NCBI GenBank assembly: GCA_902565305.1
Contig: CACFEJ010000006.1
Coordinates: 1 to 64,000, forward strand
Source: an uncultured Prochlorococcus sp.
GTDB taxonomy: Bacteria; Cyanobacteriota; Cyanobacteriia; PCC-6307; Cyanobiaceae
Direction: 5' to 3'
DNA length: 64,000 bases
A program made the translations under genes and the position numbers. The notes under the pieces were generated by a model, which saw nothing but the letters and a program-made list of their open reading frames with translations, was not told the origin of the DNA and searched no databases. Of the stretch, positions 45,989 to 56,083 are shown piece after piece (within the stretch, counting starts at the first letter, position 1; each line of letters starts with the position of its first letter).

Positions 45989-46037
45989 CTCATATAAGAC
46001 TAATATTAAGTCTAATTAATAGTCTTATATTAGATAA
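45989..46037 (+). promoter_or_regulatory. 49-bp periodic element, copy A
   Basis: CTCATATAAGAC-TAATATTA-AGTCT-AATTAAT-AGTCT-TATATT-AGATAA. Confidence 0.75.
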
Positions 46038-46168
46038 ATGTGAAGTTAAAGATATCAAATTTTCAACAATTATTTATATATTCAAATTTATAGAAAAAAT
46101 AATTATGTATAAGTGAAATTAAAATAAAATTTACTTTTAAAAAACTAAATTATTTTCATATAGCATTT

Positions 46169-46217
46169 CTCATATGAGACTTATTATAAGTCTATAGTAA
46201 AGTCTCAAAATAGATAA
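46169..46217 (+). promoter_or_regulatory. 49-bp periodic element, copy B
   Basis: CTCATATGAGAC-TTATTATA-AGTCT-ATAGTAA-AGTCT-CAAAAT-AGATAA; exactly 180 bp downstream of copy A. Confidence 0.75.
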
Positions 46218-46407
46218 TTAAGATAATTAAATTTATCAAATTGGGTAAATCATAGCCAAACTGTTAATTGATTAGGAAAAATTAAAAATTAAATATTAAA
46301 TATTAAATCAAAAGCTATGTCCTTTTTTTGTCCAAGAAATTAATAGGTGCTAAAAAGTCCTGCTATAAGGGGATTTTATGTCTTCCCGTACTGCCTTGAA
46401 GACAGTA

Positions 46408-46656
46408 CTACTTACTTTGGAGCTTTTGAATTGCAGTTTGTTTATCAATACTAGGGATATCACTTAATCCATTAGCATCAAACCAAGGGGCGCTAGCCCA
46501 ATCAAACCCTTCCCCAAAAGTATTATCTGGTGCAGTTATGTACCAATGACATGAAGCATCTGGTACGTCAACAGCACATTTTGACCAGTCATCTGACCAC
46601 TGAGGAACTTGTACCCACAGCACTGAAGATAATAATAGAGATAGTAGATTGATCAT
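46408..46656 (-). CDS. Small secreted hypothetical protein
   Basis: 82-aa ORF with signal-like N-terminus MINLLSLLLSSVLWVQVP; preceded by copy C of the 49-bp element. Confidence 0.65.
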   Translation of the reverse strand: MINLLSLLLSSVLWVQVPQWSDDWSKCAVDVPDASCHWYITAPDNTFGEGFDWASAPWFDANGLSDIPSIDKQTAIQKLQSK

Positions 46657-46699
46657 GTACTTAATAATATAACATTAATTAGTTTTATAGGATTATTAC

Positions 46700-46748
46700 T
46701 TATCTTATATAAGAATTATATATAGACTAGAGTATAGTCTTATATGAG
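46700..46748 (-). promoter_or_regulatory. 49-bp periodic element, copy C (inverted), upstream of the 82-aa gene
   Basis: Reverse complement reads CTCATATAAGAC-TATACTCT-AGTCT-ATATATA-ATTCT-TATATA-AGATAA. Confidence 0.75.
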
Positions 46749-46761
46749 ACAACCAATACAA

Positions 46762-49206
46762 TTAATCCCTCAATTTAGTATTAAAAAATTTTTCAACATT
46801 AGAAATTATATTAGAATGTACTGATGTAATGTCCGAATCAAGTAATGTTTTTTCTTTATCTCTATAAGATAATCTAAATGTATAACTTATATGATCATCT
46901 CCAAATTTAGTATCTTCAAAAACATCAATTAAATTTACATCCTCTAAGAGATTTTTTCCCGTTTTTCTTATTTGCGATGTTATTTCGCTAATTAAAAATT
47001 TCTTACTAAAAACAAAATTTATATCCCTTTCCATTTTCGGAACAATTGGATATTGCTTATATATTGGAATCCATTTATTTTTTCTTGTACTAGCTCCCAA
47101 GAGTTTAGAAACATTAAGGTTGAATAAATAAACTTTTTTTAATGACTTTTTTTCTAATAGAAGTTTGGGATGTATTTCACCAAAATAACCTGCATCTTTG
47201 CCTTCAATAACTAATTTCGCGGTTCTTCCTGGATGAAGAAAATCAATTGAATCAGTAGGTTTGTCCTCAATTTTTATATTCAATGATGATAAAGCCTCCT
47301 TTAACTTACCTCTGGCCTGGAAATAATTAAGATCGTTATCCTTACCAGAATTTATCCATTTTCCAAATGTCCTATTTCCATAAATCGCACCATTAAGAAT
47401 TTCTTCTTGAATGAACTCAGTTTTCTTTTGAAAAACATTTCCAATTTCAAATATATAACAACTTGCTTGACCAGCTTTTATATTACGGTTCACTATCTCC
47501 AAATGTTCTTTCCAGATATTATCTCTAAGACAACTTGTCTCAGATAACAAAGGATTAGAAATCTTTATAAGTTTTTTATTATCTTCAGGAACAAGAGAGT
47601 AGCTAAGTACCTCGTTAAAACCATTATCTATAAAACCATTTTTTACTTTTCTCAATGCCAACTGTTCTGATGACAATTTTCCAGGCTTAATTGGATTAGG
47701 AAGGTTTGAATCGAATCTGTCATATCCTATTAATCTCGCTATTTCTTCAATTAAATCTATTTCTCTTGTTAAATCATGTGATCTATTAGGAATTACTGCT
47801 ACATCCCAGCCATATTCTTTATTTTTTAAAGTACAACCTAATAGTGTTAATTTATCAACTATTTCATTATCAGATAAATTTCTTTTTTCAAATTCATCGT
47901 TAATTATTAATGGTCCAAGAATTTTATGTATTCGATTTCTACGTAGTTTAATAAATATATCCTCATTACTTTTTATATTAGAAGTATTTATGATTGGTGA
48001 ATTAAAAGAAAAATATTCCTCTAAAAGATTAATTGCCCTTGTTACTGCACTTATTGTATTTTTTGATGAAATCCCCTTTTCATACCTACTGCTAGATTCC
48101 GTTCTTATGCCAACCGCCTTTGAAGATTTTCTTATAGTAACTGGATTAAAAACTGCGCCTTCAAGATAAATAGATGAAGTAGTATTAGTTACAGAAGTCT
48201 CTAATCCGCCAATTACCCCAGCAATAGCTACTGGTTTATCACAACAAGTAATAACTGTGATTTTGTCATTTAAGTCATATTCTTTACCATCTAAGCAAAT
48301 AAGGCTTTCGTTATCCCTCCCTTTTCTTACAGAGAAATCTTGAGGAAATACTTCCTTACCAACTAAGTTTGATAGTTTATCTTTATCAAAGGCATGCAAA
48401 GGTTGACCTTGTTCTAGAAGAATATAATTTGTCAAATCTACTAGTAGAGTAATAGATTTTATACCTGATTTTTCTATACGGTCTTTAAGCCACTTTGGCG
48501 ATAATTTCTCTCCATTTACTCCATCAATGCAGCTTATTGTATAGACGCAATTTGATTCTATAGCATCTGCACAAAGTTTAATTCCCTTAAGTAATTGAAT
48601 ATCGTATTTATGGTTTAATTCTGGAAAATTTAATGTGGATTCAAAAAGGGCTGAAATTTCACGGGCTATACCTACAACAGACATTCCGTCAGGTCTATTA
48701 GCTGTAATGGCTAAATCATATATAAAATCATTTAAATTAAGTAAAATTGACGCTGGAGTGCCCAATTCATGTTCTAAAGCTAAATCTTCATCAATAATCT
48801 CTATCCCTTCGCTAGTGTCCTCTAAACCCAGTTCCTGGAGTGAACATATCATTCCTTCGCTGATAACACCTCTAATTTCACTTCTTTTAATAGTTAAATC
48901 AACTGCATTTAATTTCGCGCCGACAGTAGCAACATAAACATAAATATTTGGTTTAATATTGCGAGCACCACAGATAATTTGTAAATTCTTTGAAGTACCA
49001 ATATCGACTTGGCAAATTGAAAGTTTATCAGATCCTTCGTGTTTTAACACAGATATTACCTTACCTAAAACAACGCCATTTACATTTTCTGAACAATCTT
49101 CTATTGATTCAACCTCAAATCCACCAATAGACAATTTCTCAGAGAGAACTTCAGGAGTGGAAGTAATTTCTACTAAATTTTTCAACCAATTATGAGAAAC
49201 TTTCAT
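46762..49206 (-). CDS. pheT: Phenylalanyl-tRNA synthetase beta subunit
   Basis: MKVSHNWLKNLVEI, tRNA-binding, B3/B4 and FDX-ACB domains. Confidence 0.97.
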   Translation of the reverse strand: MKVSHNWLKNLVEITSTPEVLSEKLSIGGFEVESIEDCSENVNGVVLGKVISVLKHEGSDKLSICQVDIGTSKNLQIICGARNIKPNIYVYVATVGAKLNAVDLTIKRSEIRGVISEGMICSLQELGLEDTSEGIEIIDEDLALEHELGTPASILLNLNDFIYDLAITANRPDGMSVVGIAREISALFESTLNFPELNHKYDIQLLKGIKLCADAIESNCVYTISCIDGVNGEKLSPKWLKDRIEKSGIKSITLLVDLTNYILLEQGQPLHAFDKDKLSNLVGKEVFPQDFSVRKGRDNESLICLDGKEYDLNDKITVITCCDKPVAIAGVIGGLETSVTNTTSSIYLEGAVFNPVTIRKSSKAVGIRTESSSRYEKGISSKNTISAVTRAINLLEEYFSFNSPIINTSNIKSNEDIFIKLRRNRIHKILGPLIINDEFEKRNLSDNEIVDKLTLLGCTLKNKEYGWDVAVIPNRSHDLTREIDLIEEIARLIGYDRFDSNLPNPIKPGKLSSEQLALRKVKNGFIDNGFNEVLSYSLVPEDNKKLIKISNPLLSETSCLRDNIWKEHLEIVNRNIKAGQASCYIFEIGNVFQKKTEFIQEEILNGAIYGNRTFGKWINSGKDNDLNYFQARGKLKEALSSLNIKIEDKPTDSIDFLHPGRTAKLVIEGKDAGYFGEIHPKLLLEKKSLKKVYLFNLNVSKLLGASTRKNKWIPIYKQYPIVPKMERDINFVFSKKFLISEITSQIRKTGKNLLEDVNLIDVFEDTKFGDDHISYTFRLSYRDKEKTLLDSDITSVHSNIISNVEKFFNTKLRD

Positions 49207-49307
49207 ATATATTTTTTAATCAATGATGATAAAAGAAATAAGTATATCTTCAAAAAAGTTTGTTGAAGATGTACAATAGAGAATTATACAATAAAGTATT
49301 AATCAAA

Positions 49308-49502
49308 ATGGCCAAAAAAGGGACAAGAGTTGTAGTGACCCTGGAATGTACTGAAGCTAGGACAAGCACAGATCCTAAGAGATCCAATGGAGTCTCAAGA
49401 TATACTACTGAAAAGAATCGTAGAAATACAACTGAAAGATTAGAACTAAAAAAGTTTAATCCTCATCTAAACAGAATGACAATTCACAAAGAAATAAAGT
49501 AA
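49308..49502 (+). CDS. rpmG: 50S ribosomal protein L33
   Basis: [20 protein letters not shown]...; ATG at 49308 preferred to track start 49260. Confidence 0.95.
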   Translation: MAKKGTRVVVTLECTEARTSTDPKRSNGVSRYTTEKNRRNTTERLELKKFNPHLNRMTIHKEIK

Positions 49503-49519
49503 TCAAATCAAATTTAATC

Positions 49520-49741
49520 ATGCCTAATTCAATTTTTAAAAAACAATTATCCCCTATCAAACCTGGAGATCCTATTGACTATAAGGATGTAGAACTACTA
49601 AAAAAATTCATTACTGAGAGGGGTAAAATCCTACCAAGAAGGATGACAGGTTTAACCTCTAAGCAACAAAGAGATCTTACATTAGCTGTAAAAAGAGCCA
49701 GAATTGTAGCTCTTTTACCCTTCGTAAATCCTGAAGGATAA
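49520..49741 (+). CDS. rpsR: 30S ribosomal protein S18
   Basis: [50 protein letters not shown]. Confidence 0.97.
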   Translation: MPNSIFKKQLSPIKPGDPIDYKDVELLKKFITERGKILPRRMTGLTSKQQRDLTLAVKRARIVALLPFVNPEG

Positions 49742-49786
49742 TTTCATATTGAATATAGATAGCACTGTAATTAATATCTCAAATAT

Positions 49787-50971
49787 TTGAAAGATTTAAC
49801 TAATTTAAAAACATATATTATTGACTCTGATGATCCACATGAGGTCGATGACGCTATTTCAATAGAAATAAAAGAAGGAAATAAAAAAAATTTATGGATA
49901 CATATTAGTAATCCATGCAAACTCTTTTTGCATGACTCTAGTGTTGATTTAGATGCAAGAAAAAGAAATAGCAGTTTATATTTAATTGATCAATATGTCC
50001 CAATGCTACCTAAAGATATTCTTGATAAGGCAAATCTAGCTCAAAATAAAATTTCAGAAACTATTAGTGCAGCAATAGAATTCAATGACGATGGATCAAT
50101 AAATAAATATGAAATAACTGAAGCAATAATAAAACCTAAATATCAATTAACATATGAAGATGCAAACGAAATATTAGAATTAGAACCTCATGAAGAAATA
50201 GAATTAATTGAGATTAAAAATTTATTAGAGAAAAGTATTACATTTAGAAAGAAACAAGGAGCAATTATTTTTGAAAGTCCTAATAGTAAGATTAAATTAT
50301 ATAAGGATAAGGTTGTACTAGATAGATTAGAAAAAACAATATCACAAATTATAGTTTCAGAATCAATGATATTAATGGGTTATGTGACAAGTTTATTTTT
50401 AGATAAATATAATTTATCGGCTGCATTTAGGATTCAGAAATTAAATTGCAATCCATCTGAAATACTTAATAGATATAAAGATAGTGATATTAAATATATA
50501 ATATTAAAACAATATATGGGAAGAAGTTATATAACAAATAAGCCAGGAATCCACGAATCATTAGGACTTAAAATGTATGTACAATGTACATCACCATTAA
50601 GAAGATATCTTGATTTAATTATACAAAGGCAAGTATATAATAAAATTAATAATTACGAACTACTTAGTAAGGATTCAGTCAGTAAAATTATTGACTATTC
50701 AAAGAATAGGCAATCAGAGAATAATAATATTTTTAAAAATGATAAATTTAAATATTTAACTTTATTTTTTAAGAATGAAAAAAAATCATTTTATAAAATT
50801 ATATTCGTTAAGTGGATTAATCATAAAAAAAATATTGCTTTGGTTTATTTTCCAGATTATTCACTAGAACTACTTATTACTCTTTTTGTATCAATAGAAA
50901 TATATAGTAATAAAATATATAAAGTTAAATATAATATAAATGATAGTAATCTTTTAGAGTTTATTTATTAA
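49787..50971 (+). CDS. RNB-domain exoribonuclease (RNase II/R-like) lacking N-terminal cold-shock domains; TTG start
   Basis: IIDSDDPHEVDDAISIE catalytic Asp motif; TSPLRRYLDLIIQRQ. Confidence 0.88.
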   Translation: MKDLTNLKTYIIDSDDPHEVDDAISIEIKEGNKKNLWIHISNPCKLFLHDSSVDLDARKRNSSLYLIDQYVPMLPKDILDKANLAQNKISETISAAIEFNDDGSINKYEITEAIIKPKYQLTYEDANEILELEPHEEIELIEIKNLLEKSITFRKKQGAIIFESPNSKIKLYKDKVVLDRLEKTISQIIVSESMILMGYVTSLFLDKYNLSAAFRIQKLNCNPSEILNRYKDSDIKYIILKQYMGRSYITNKPGIHESLGLKMYVQCTSPLRRYLDLIIQRQVYNKINNYELLSKDSVSKIIDYSKNRQSENNNIFKNDKFKYLTLFFKNEKKSFYKIIFVKWINHKKNIALVYFPDYSLELLITLFVSIEIYSNKIYKVKYNINDSNLLEFIY

Positions 50972-51040
50972 TAAGATAATCAATATAATAAGTTGTTATT
51001 AGTTTAAAAAAATATCTGTTAGTATAAATAAAAAAGCTTT

Positions 51041-52585
51041 ATGACTTTTGTCATTACTACTCCTTTATACTATGTTAATGATAAACCTCATTTAGGAAGT
51101 GTATATACAACAATAATTTGTGACTCAATAGCTAGGTATAAAAGGCTTGCAGGTGAAGATGTTATTTTCATCACTGGTGTTGATGAACATGGTTTGAAAA
51201 TACAAAGAACGGCTAATGAAAAGGGTATTGAACCAAAATCACATTGTGATGAAATCTCAGAAATTTTTAATAATAATTGGAAAAAATGGAATATATCATT
51301 TGATAAATTTATAAGAACAAGCTCAAAAAATCATGAATTTGTTGTTAATGAATTTTATGAAAGAGTAAAAACATCAGATGATATATATATGGGGGTTCAA
51401 AAAGGTTGGTATTGTGTCGGTTGTGAAGAATTTAAAGATAATCCAGAAAACTCATCAACATACAAGTGTCCTATACATCAAAAAAAACTAGAATGGAAAA
51501 ATGAAGAGAATCTCTTTTTTAGGCTTTCAAAATATCAAAAAGAAATTGAGAAAATAATCAACGAAGATTCTTTTATAGAACCAATAGAAAGAAAGAATGA
51601 AATTATTAATTTTGTATCTAGAGGTTTAAAGGATTTTTCAATTTCAAGAACAAATGTCAAATGGGGTATTCCTGTCCCTGGTTATAAAAACCATACCTTT
51701 TATGTATGGTTTGATGCTTTGCTTGGATATGTAAGCGCCATTAGTTCTAATGCGACAGAAAATTCATTGGAGAAATCAATTAATGAAGGATGGCCAGCTG
51801 ATGTTCATTTTATTGGTAAAGATATTCTGAGATTCCATGCTGTATATTGGCCCGCAATGCTCATTTCTGCCAATATGAAAGTTCCTAAAAAGGTTTTTGG
51901 GCATGGGTTTCTTACAAGAGAGGGGCAAAAAATGGGTAAAAGCTTGGGAAATATACTCGACCCTGATTTATTGCTTTCAAAATATGGAAATGATCCTGTA
52001 AGGTGGTACCTCATTAAAGACATATCACTAGGAAATGATGGAGATTTTCAAGATAAAAGATTTGTTGACATTATCAATAATGACTTAGCTAATACAATTG
52101 GCAATTTATTAAATAGAACATCATCTATGTCTAGAAAATGGTTTGATAATAAAGTGCCAAATAATGAAAAAATTTTAATTGAAAATAAATTAGAGAATTC
52201 TGCCAAAATTGCTGTTGAAAACTATATTTATAACTTTGATAACTACAAAATAGATCTTGCAGCTAATGAGGTACTTAACCTAGCAATAAATACAAATTCG
52301 TATTTGAATGATAATCAGCCATGGCTGTTAATTAAAGAGAAAGATAATTTCCCTCAAGTTAAACAAATTATTTATAACGTTTTAGAAAGTACCCGAATAA
52401 TAGGATTGTTATTACTGCCTTTATTGCCCAAATTATCTACAAAAATTAATGAACAACTTGGATCAATATACAATGAAGAAATTCCTTGGAAACAACAATT
52501 AAGTTGGGGATTATTAGTAAGTCACTCAAGTCTTCCTAAACCCACTCCAATCATAAATAAGCTGGAGTATGAGCAACATTTATAG
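51041..52585 (+). CDS. metG: Methionyl-tRNA synthetase
   Basis: TTPLYYVNDKPHLGSVYTT, KMGKSLGN. Confidence 0.97.
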   Translation: MTFVITTPLYYVNDKPHLGSVYTTIICDSIARYKRLAGEDVIFITGVDEHGLKIQRTANEKGIEPKSHCDEISEIFNNNWKKWNISFDKFIRTSSKNHEFVVNEFYERVKTSDDIYMGVQKGWYCVGCEEFKDNPENSSTYKCPIHQKKLEWKNEENLFFRLSKYQKEIEKIINEDSFIEPIERKNEIINFVSRGLKDFSISRTNVKWGIPVPGYKNHTFYVWFDALLGYVSAISSNATENSLEKSINEGWPADVHFIGKDILRFHAVYWPAMLISANMKVPKKVFGHGFLTREGQKMGKSLGNILDPDLLLSKYGNDPVRWYLIKDISLGNDGDFQDKRFVDIINNDLANTIGNLLNRTSSMSRKWFDNKVPNNEKILIENKLENSAKIAVENYIYNFDNYKIDLAANEVLNLAINTNSYLNDNQPWLLIKEKDNFPQVKQIIYNVLESTRIIGLLLLPLLPKLSTKINEQLGSIYNEEIPWKQQLSWGLLVSHSSLPKPTPIINKLEYEQHL

Positions 52586-53192
52586 ATTAATAATTTGCCT
52601 TCCATTATTTATGTTGGCTTGCGCCCCAAATGTAATTGATAAAAATAAAGTTAAACAAAACATAGAAAGTTTAGATATGACTATTTTCTCTAAAAGTGGA
52701 GAAAAAATATATTCAATTACTAGTCCAAATTCAAGTTATGACAATATTGAATTAAAGTTCGAATTAAAAAAACCTATCATTAATATTCTCAATGGGGAAG
52801 AAACTAAATATATTATTAGTTCAGAAGAATCTTCATTATCAGACAACAATAAACTCTTGAAATTGAAAGGGAATGTTAAATTAAGCATTCTTAAAAAAGA
52901 TGGGGATACATTATATGCTGATAATTTCATTTGGAATATAGAAAATACTAACTATCTATTAGAGGGTAATATAAGATTTGAAAATCAAAATATCATCTTA
53001 AATTCAGGAAAAGCCATATTGGGTTCAGATAACATAATTGAATTTTTTAATCCAGTAAAATATATAATTAAAGATGAAAATAACGAAAATAAATATGAAA
53101 TAAATTCAGAAAATGCTTACTATAATTTAACTACTGAATCAGTAAGTTTTAAAGCAAAAGATAAAAGAGTTAAATCAATAATTTATTTTTAA
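52569..53192 (+). CDS. LptC-like lipoprotein (LPS export), overlaps metG end
   Basis: MLACAPN lipobox; YADNFIWNIENTNYLLEGNIRFENQNIILNSGKA typical of LptC. Confidence 0.72.
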   Translation: MSNIYRLIICLPLFMLACAPNVIDKNKVKQNIESLDMTIFSKSGEKIYSITSPNSSYDNIELKFELKKPIINILNGEETKYIISSEESSLSDNNKLLKLKGNVKLSILKKDGDTLYADNFIWNIENTNYLLEGNIRFENQNIILNSGKAILGSDNIIEFFNPVKYIIKDENNENKYEINSENAYYNLTTESVSFKAKDKRVKSIIYF

Positions 53193-53815
53193 ATGTTATT
53201 TTTTGAAAAAATATTATTAATTTTTTTGGACCAGTTTTTAATCCATTTTTCATCAGACTTCGTAAAACACTTAGCACTCCAGCCACCTATCAATATAAAA
53301 GCCTTATTATTTATCGGAACAACTAAGATGGATGGAATTTCGGCACAAAAATTAAAAAATTCATCTCTTCCAGGATAAAATTTGGTGTTTGCTAATGATA
53401 TTAATTTCATATCTTTTATAGATCTCAGACAAGTTTCCCCAGGCTTAAAATCATTACTTGAAGTTATTCCCCTCCTCAATATATTAACGCCATTATTGTG
53501 GATTAATATTGCTGCTGCTGCTGTAGAAGTTAATATCGCTTGAGAACCCCATGCAAGTTCATCAATAACTTCATCTGGCATGTTTCTATCGAAGAGAAAC
53601 TTATTTTCTCCTTTTAAAGCAGCTTTCTCACCAGCTAATGGTTCGAATTGTTTAAATAAAAAACCTATCAAAATAATAATTAATGAAGCTATCGCAGCTA
53701 ACACTTGTGCTCTTTCAAGCTCCGGAGTGATTGTTTCTATTGAAATGAAATTTGCTATTTGAAAAATAAAGAGTATTAAACCGACTAATATTAATGATTT
53801 CCCATTGAATCCCAT
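53189..53815 (-). CDS. CCB2/CCB4 family (DUF2930) cofactor-assembly-of-complex-C protein
   Basis: Two N-terminal TM segments, PGRDEFFNFCAEIPSILVVPI, GGWSAKCFTKSDE. Confidence 0.72.
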   Translation of the reverse strand: MGFNGKSLILVGLILFIFQIANFISIETITPELERAQVLAAIASLIIILIGFLFKQFEPLAGEKAALKGENKFLFDRNMPDEVIDELAWGSQAILTSTAAAAILIHNNGVNILRRGITSSNDFKPGETCLRSIKDMKLISLANTKFYPGRDEFFNFCAEIPSILVVPINNKAFILIGGWSAKCFTKSDEKWIKNWSKKINNIFSKNNI

Positions 53816-53926
53816 ATTTTAAATATGTTATTTCTAATTAAATTATGCAAATATTATATTCTTTAGTACATTTAAAATTACTCAAACATATGGTTTTTAA
53901 TATATAATTAATCAAAACCTCTTAAA

Positions 53927-54238
53927 ATGAAACTAAACATTAATAAATATATTCTTTCTCTTATCGTTACTGGCTTAATTTTTATTCTTATCCCCTCGAC
54001 TACATACGCAAATGAAATTAGTAGTATAAATAAATATTTTGGTATTACTCAACAGAAGACTGTTATAAATTACGAAAAAAGTCAGCCCTCATCTATTGAT
54101 AACCCTGTAGTTGATCCAAATTTTAATACTATGAGATCAAAAGATACTGAAAGCTCAACTGCTACATATATAGTTATAGGTTTGTTAATAGCTGCCACAA
54201 TTATTCCTTTAGCAACATGGTGGTATTTCTCTAAATAA
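53927..54238 (+). CDS. Hypothetical membrane protein with signal peptide and C-terminal TM
   Basis: 103-aa ORF. Confidence 0.55.
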   Translation: MKLNINKYILSLIVTGLIFILIPSTTYANEISSINKYFGITQQKTVINYEKSQPSSIDNPVVDPNFNTMRSKDTESSTATYIVIGLLIAATIIPLATWWYFSK

Positions 54239-54248
54239 TAGAGAATTT

Positions 54249-54809
54249 ATGAATGCCAAAGATTTAAGTATTATTGAATATTCATCTCATATAGTTTTTA
54301 TTACAGGGGGGACAAAGAGTGGCAAAAGTGAATTCGCCGAGCATCTTGCAAAGGAGGTAAAAAATTTATCATATGTTGCCTTATCTGAAAACAATTTGGA
54401 TGATAATGAATGGCAAGATAAAATTAATATACATAGAAAAAGAAGGCCAAAAGATTGGAAATTAATAGAAACGACAGATCTATTAAATACATTAAGAAAT
54501 GAAGAAGGTCCATTATTAATAGATTCTATTGGCGGATTCGTCATGAAAAGTATTGGCAAGGAACAAAATGAATGGTCAACAAAAATGAATTCACTTATAA
54601 GTTTCTTAATGAAAAGAAAAAGTTTAACAATTATTGTTGGGGAACAAGTAGGTTGGAGTCTTGTCTCTGAATATAAAATTGGTAATACATATATTGAAAG
54701 AATCGGCGAACTTCAAAAGAGAATAACAAAAATATCAAAAGATAATTGGCTGGCTATAAACGGCAGAGCAATCAAAATAGATGAAATAAGTATTGAAATA
54801 CCTACTTAA
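54249..54809 (+). CDS. cobU: Adenosylcobinamide kinase / guanylyltransferase
   Basis: FITGGTKSGKSEFAE P-loop; HRKRRPKDWKLIET. Confidence 0.93.
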   Translation: MNAKDLSIIEYSSHIVFITGGTKSGKSEFAEHLAKEVKNLSYVALSENNLDDNEWQDKINIHRKRRPKDWKLIETTDLLNTLRNEEGPLLIDSIGGFVMKSIGKEQNEWSTKMNSLISFLMKRKSLTIIVGEQVGWSLVSEYKIGNTYIERIGELQKRITKISKDNWLAINGRAIKIDEISIEIPT

Positions 54810-54811
54810 AA

Positions 54812-55294
54812 TTGGAAGTCGCTCTTTTTGAACCTAGAATCCCACAAAATACTGGTAATATTGCCAGATCATGTGCTGCGTTTAATTTACCTTTAAATCT
54901 AATAGAACCCTTAGGTTTTAAGCTTGAAGATAAATATTTAAAAAGAGCAGGATTAGACTATTGGCCTCTAGTTACTTTAAATCAGTATAAGAATTTTGAA
55001 AAATTTTTAGGGTCAAAATCAACAAAAAGAATAATTTCTTTTAGTAAAAAAAATGGATTATATTTGAAGGATTTTAAATTTAAGCAAGATGATATTTTGC
55101 TATTTGGGAGAGAAGATTCAGGATTACCCGATTCTATTATTGATAAAAGCGACTTTTTAATATCAATATTTATGCCTAATATACAGACTGGAAACAATGA
55201 TCAAAAAGGTGTTAGAAGTCTAAACCTTTCTGTAGCATGCGGAATTGCTATATATGAGGCCCACAAACAAATAAATTTTCAAAATGGTAATTAA
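54812..55294 (+). CDS. trmL: tRNA (cytidine(34)-2'-O)-methyltransferase TrmL-like (SPOUT), TTG start
   Basis: VALFEPRIPQNTGNIARSCAA; RSLNLSVACGIAIYE. Confidence 0.92.
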   Translation: MEVALFEPRIPQNTGNIARSCAAFNLPLNLIEPLGFKLEDKYLKRAGLDYWPLVTLNQYKNFEKFLGSKSTKRIISFSKKNGLYLKDFKFKQDDILLFGREDSGLPDSIIDKSDFLISIFMPNIQTGNNDQKGVRSLNLSVACGIAIYEAHKQINFQNGN

Positions 55295-55322
55295 TACAAC
55301 CAATGCCTTACAATATTCCCAT

Positions 55323-55396
<74 letters not shown>

Positions 55397-55463
55397 TTTT
55401 CAATACTTTTCAACTGAAGTACATAGGTGAAATTTTAATTTAATTAGACTATAAAAGACAATA

Positions 55464-55751
55464 ATGTTTAATTCACTCGGCACAGTCTTAGATCCAAAAA
55501 AATCTAAAGCAAAATATCAAGAAGCAAGAGTTATAGTTCTTGATGACAATTTTAATACTTTTCAGCATGTCGCAAATTGTCTACTAACAATAATCCCAAG
55601 CATGAGTGAACAAAGGGCATGGGATCTAACCATCAAAGTTGACAAGACAGGATCTGCAGAAGTATGGAGAGGTAATCTTGAACAGGCAGAACTATATCAT
55701 GAGCAACTATTCAGCAAAGGATTAACAATGGCTCCAATTGAGAAAACATAA
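55464..55751 (+). CDS. clpS: ATP-dependent Clp protease adaptor ClpS
   Basis: RVIVLDDNFNTFQHVANCLL. Confidence 0.94.
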   Translation: MFNSLGTVLDPKKSKAKYQEARVIVLDDNFNTFQHVANCLLTIIPSMSEQRAWDLTIKVDKTGSAEVWRGNLEQAELYHEQLFSKGLTMAPIEKT

Positions 55752-55762
55752 AATAACTAAGA

Positions 55763-56014
55763 TTGACAGAAAAATTTTGGCTTATAAATTCGAATCGTTC
55801 AAGGGTTAAAAGGTTTTCAAAGAATAATCAAAATAAAGATAAATTTTTTGAATATATGTTTATTGACTCTGGGAGAATTCTTGGTGTTTTAGGAAAAGAA
55901 CCACCTCTTATGACAACCAGAGAAGAAATTAAAGTTGATAAAGCTAGAGATGAATGGAGAAAGTTAATCGCTCAAGGTTGGAGGAGAACCAAACCAGTTT
56001 GGGAAGACTATTAG
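55763..56014 (+). CDS. DUF1651 family protein
   Basis: KARDEWRKLIAQGWRRTKPVWEDY. Confidence 0.75.
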   Translation: MTEKFWLINSNRSRVKRFSKNNQNKDKFFEYMFIDSGRILGVLGKEPPLMTTREEIKVDKARDEWRKLIAQGWRRTKPVWEDY

Positions 56015-56083
56015 TATCCAATATTGTTACTAGGATTAGTTATATAAATTATGAGTTTTAAGACGTAGTTAGCGGGCAAATTT

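Noticed and set aside
46280-46310. AAATATTAAATATTAAATC short tandem repeat
   Set aside because: Low-complexity AT repeat, expected at this base composition.
49260-49307. 16-codon N-terminal extension of rpmG
   Set aside because: L33 proteins start at MAKKGTRV; the upstream part is not L33-like.
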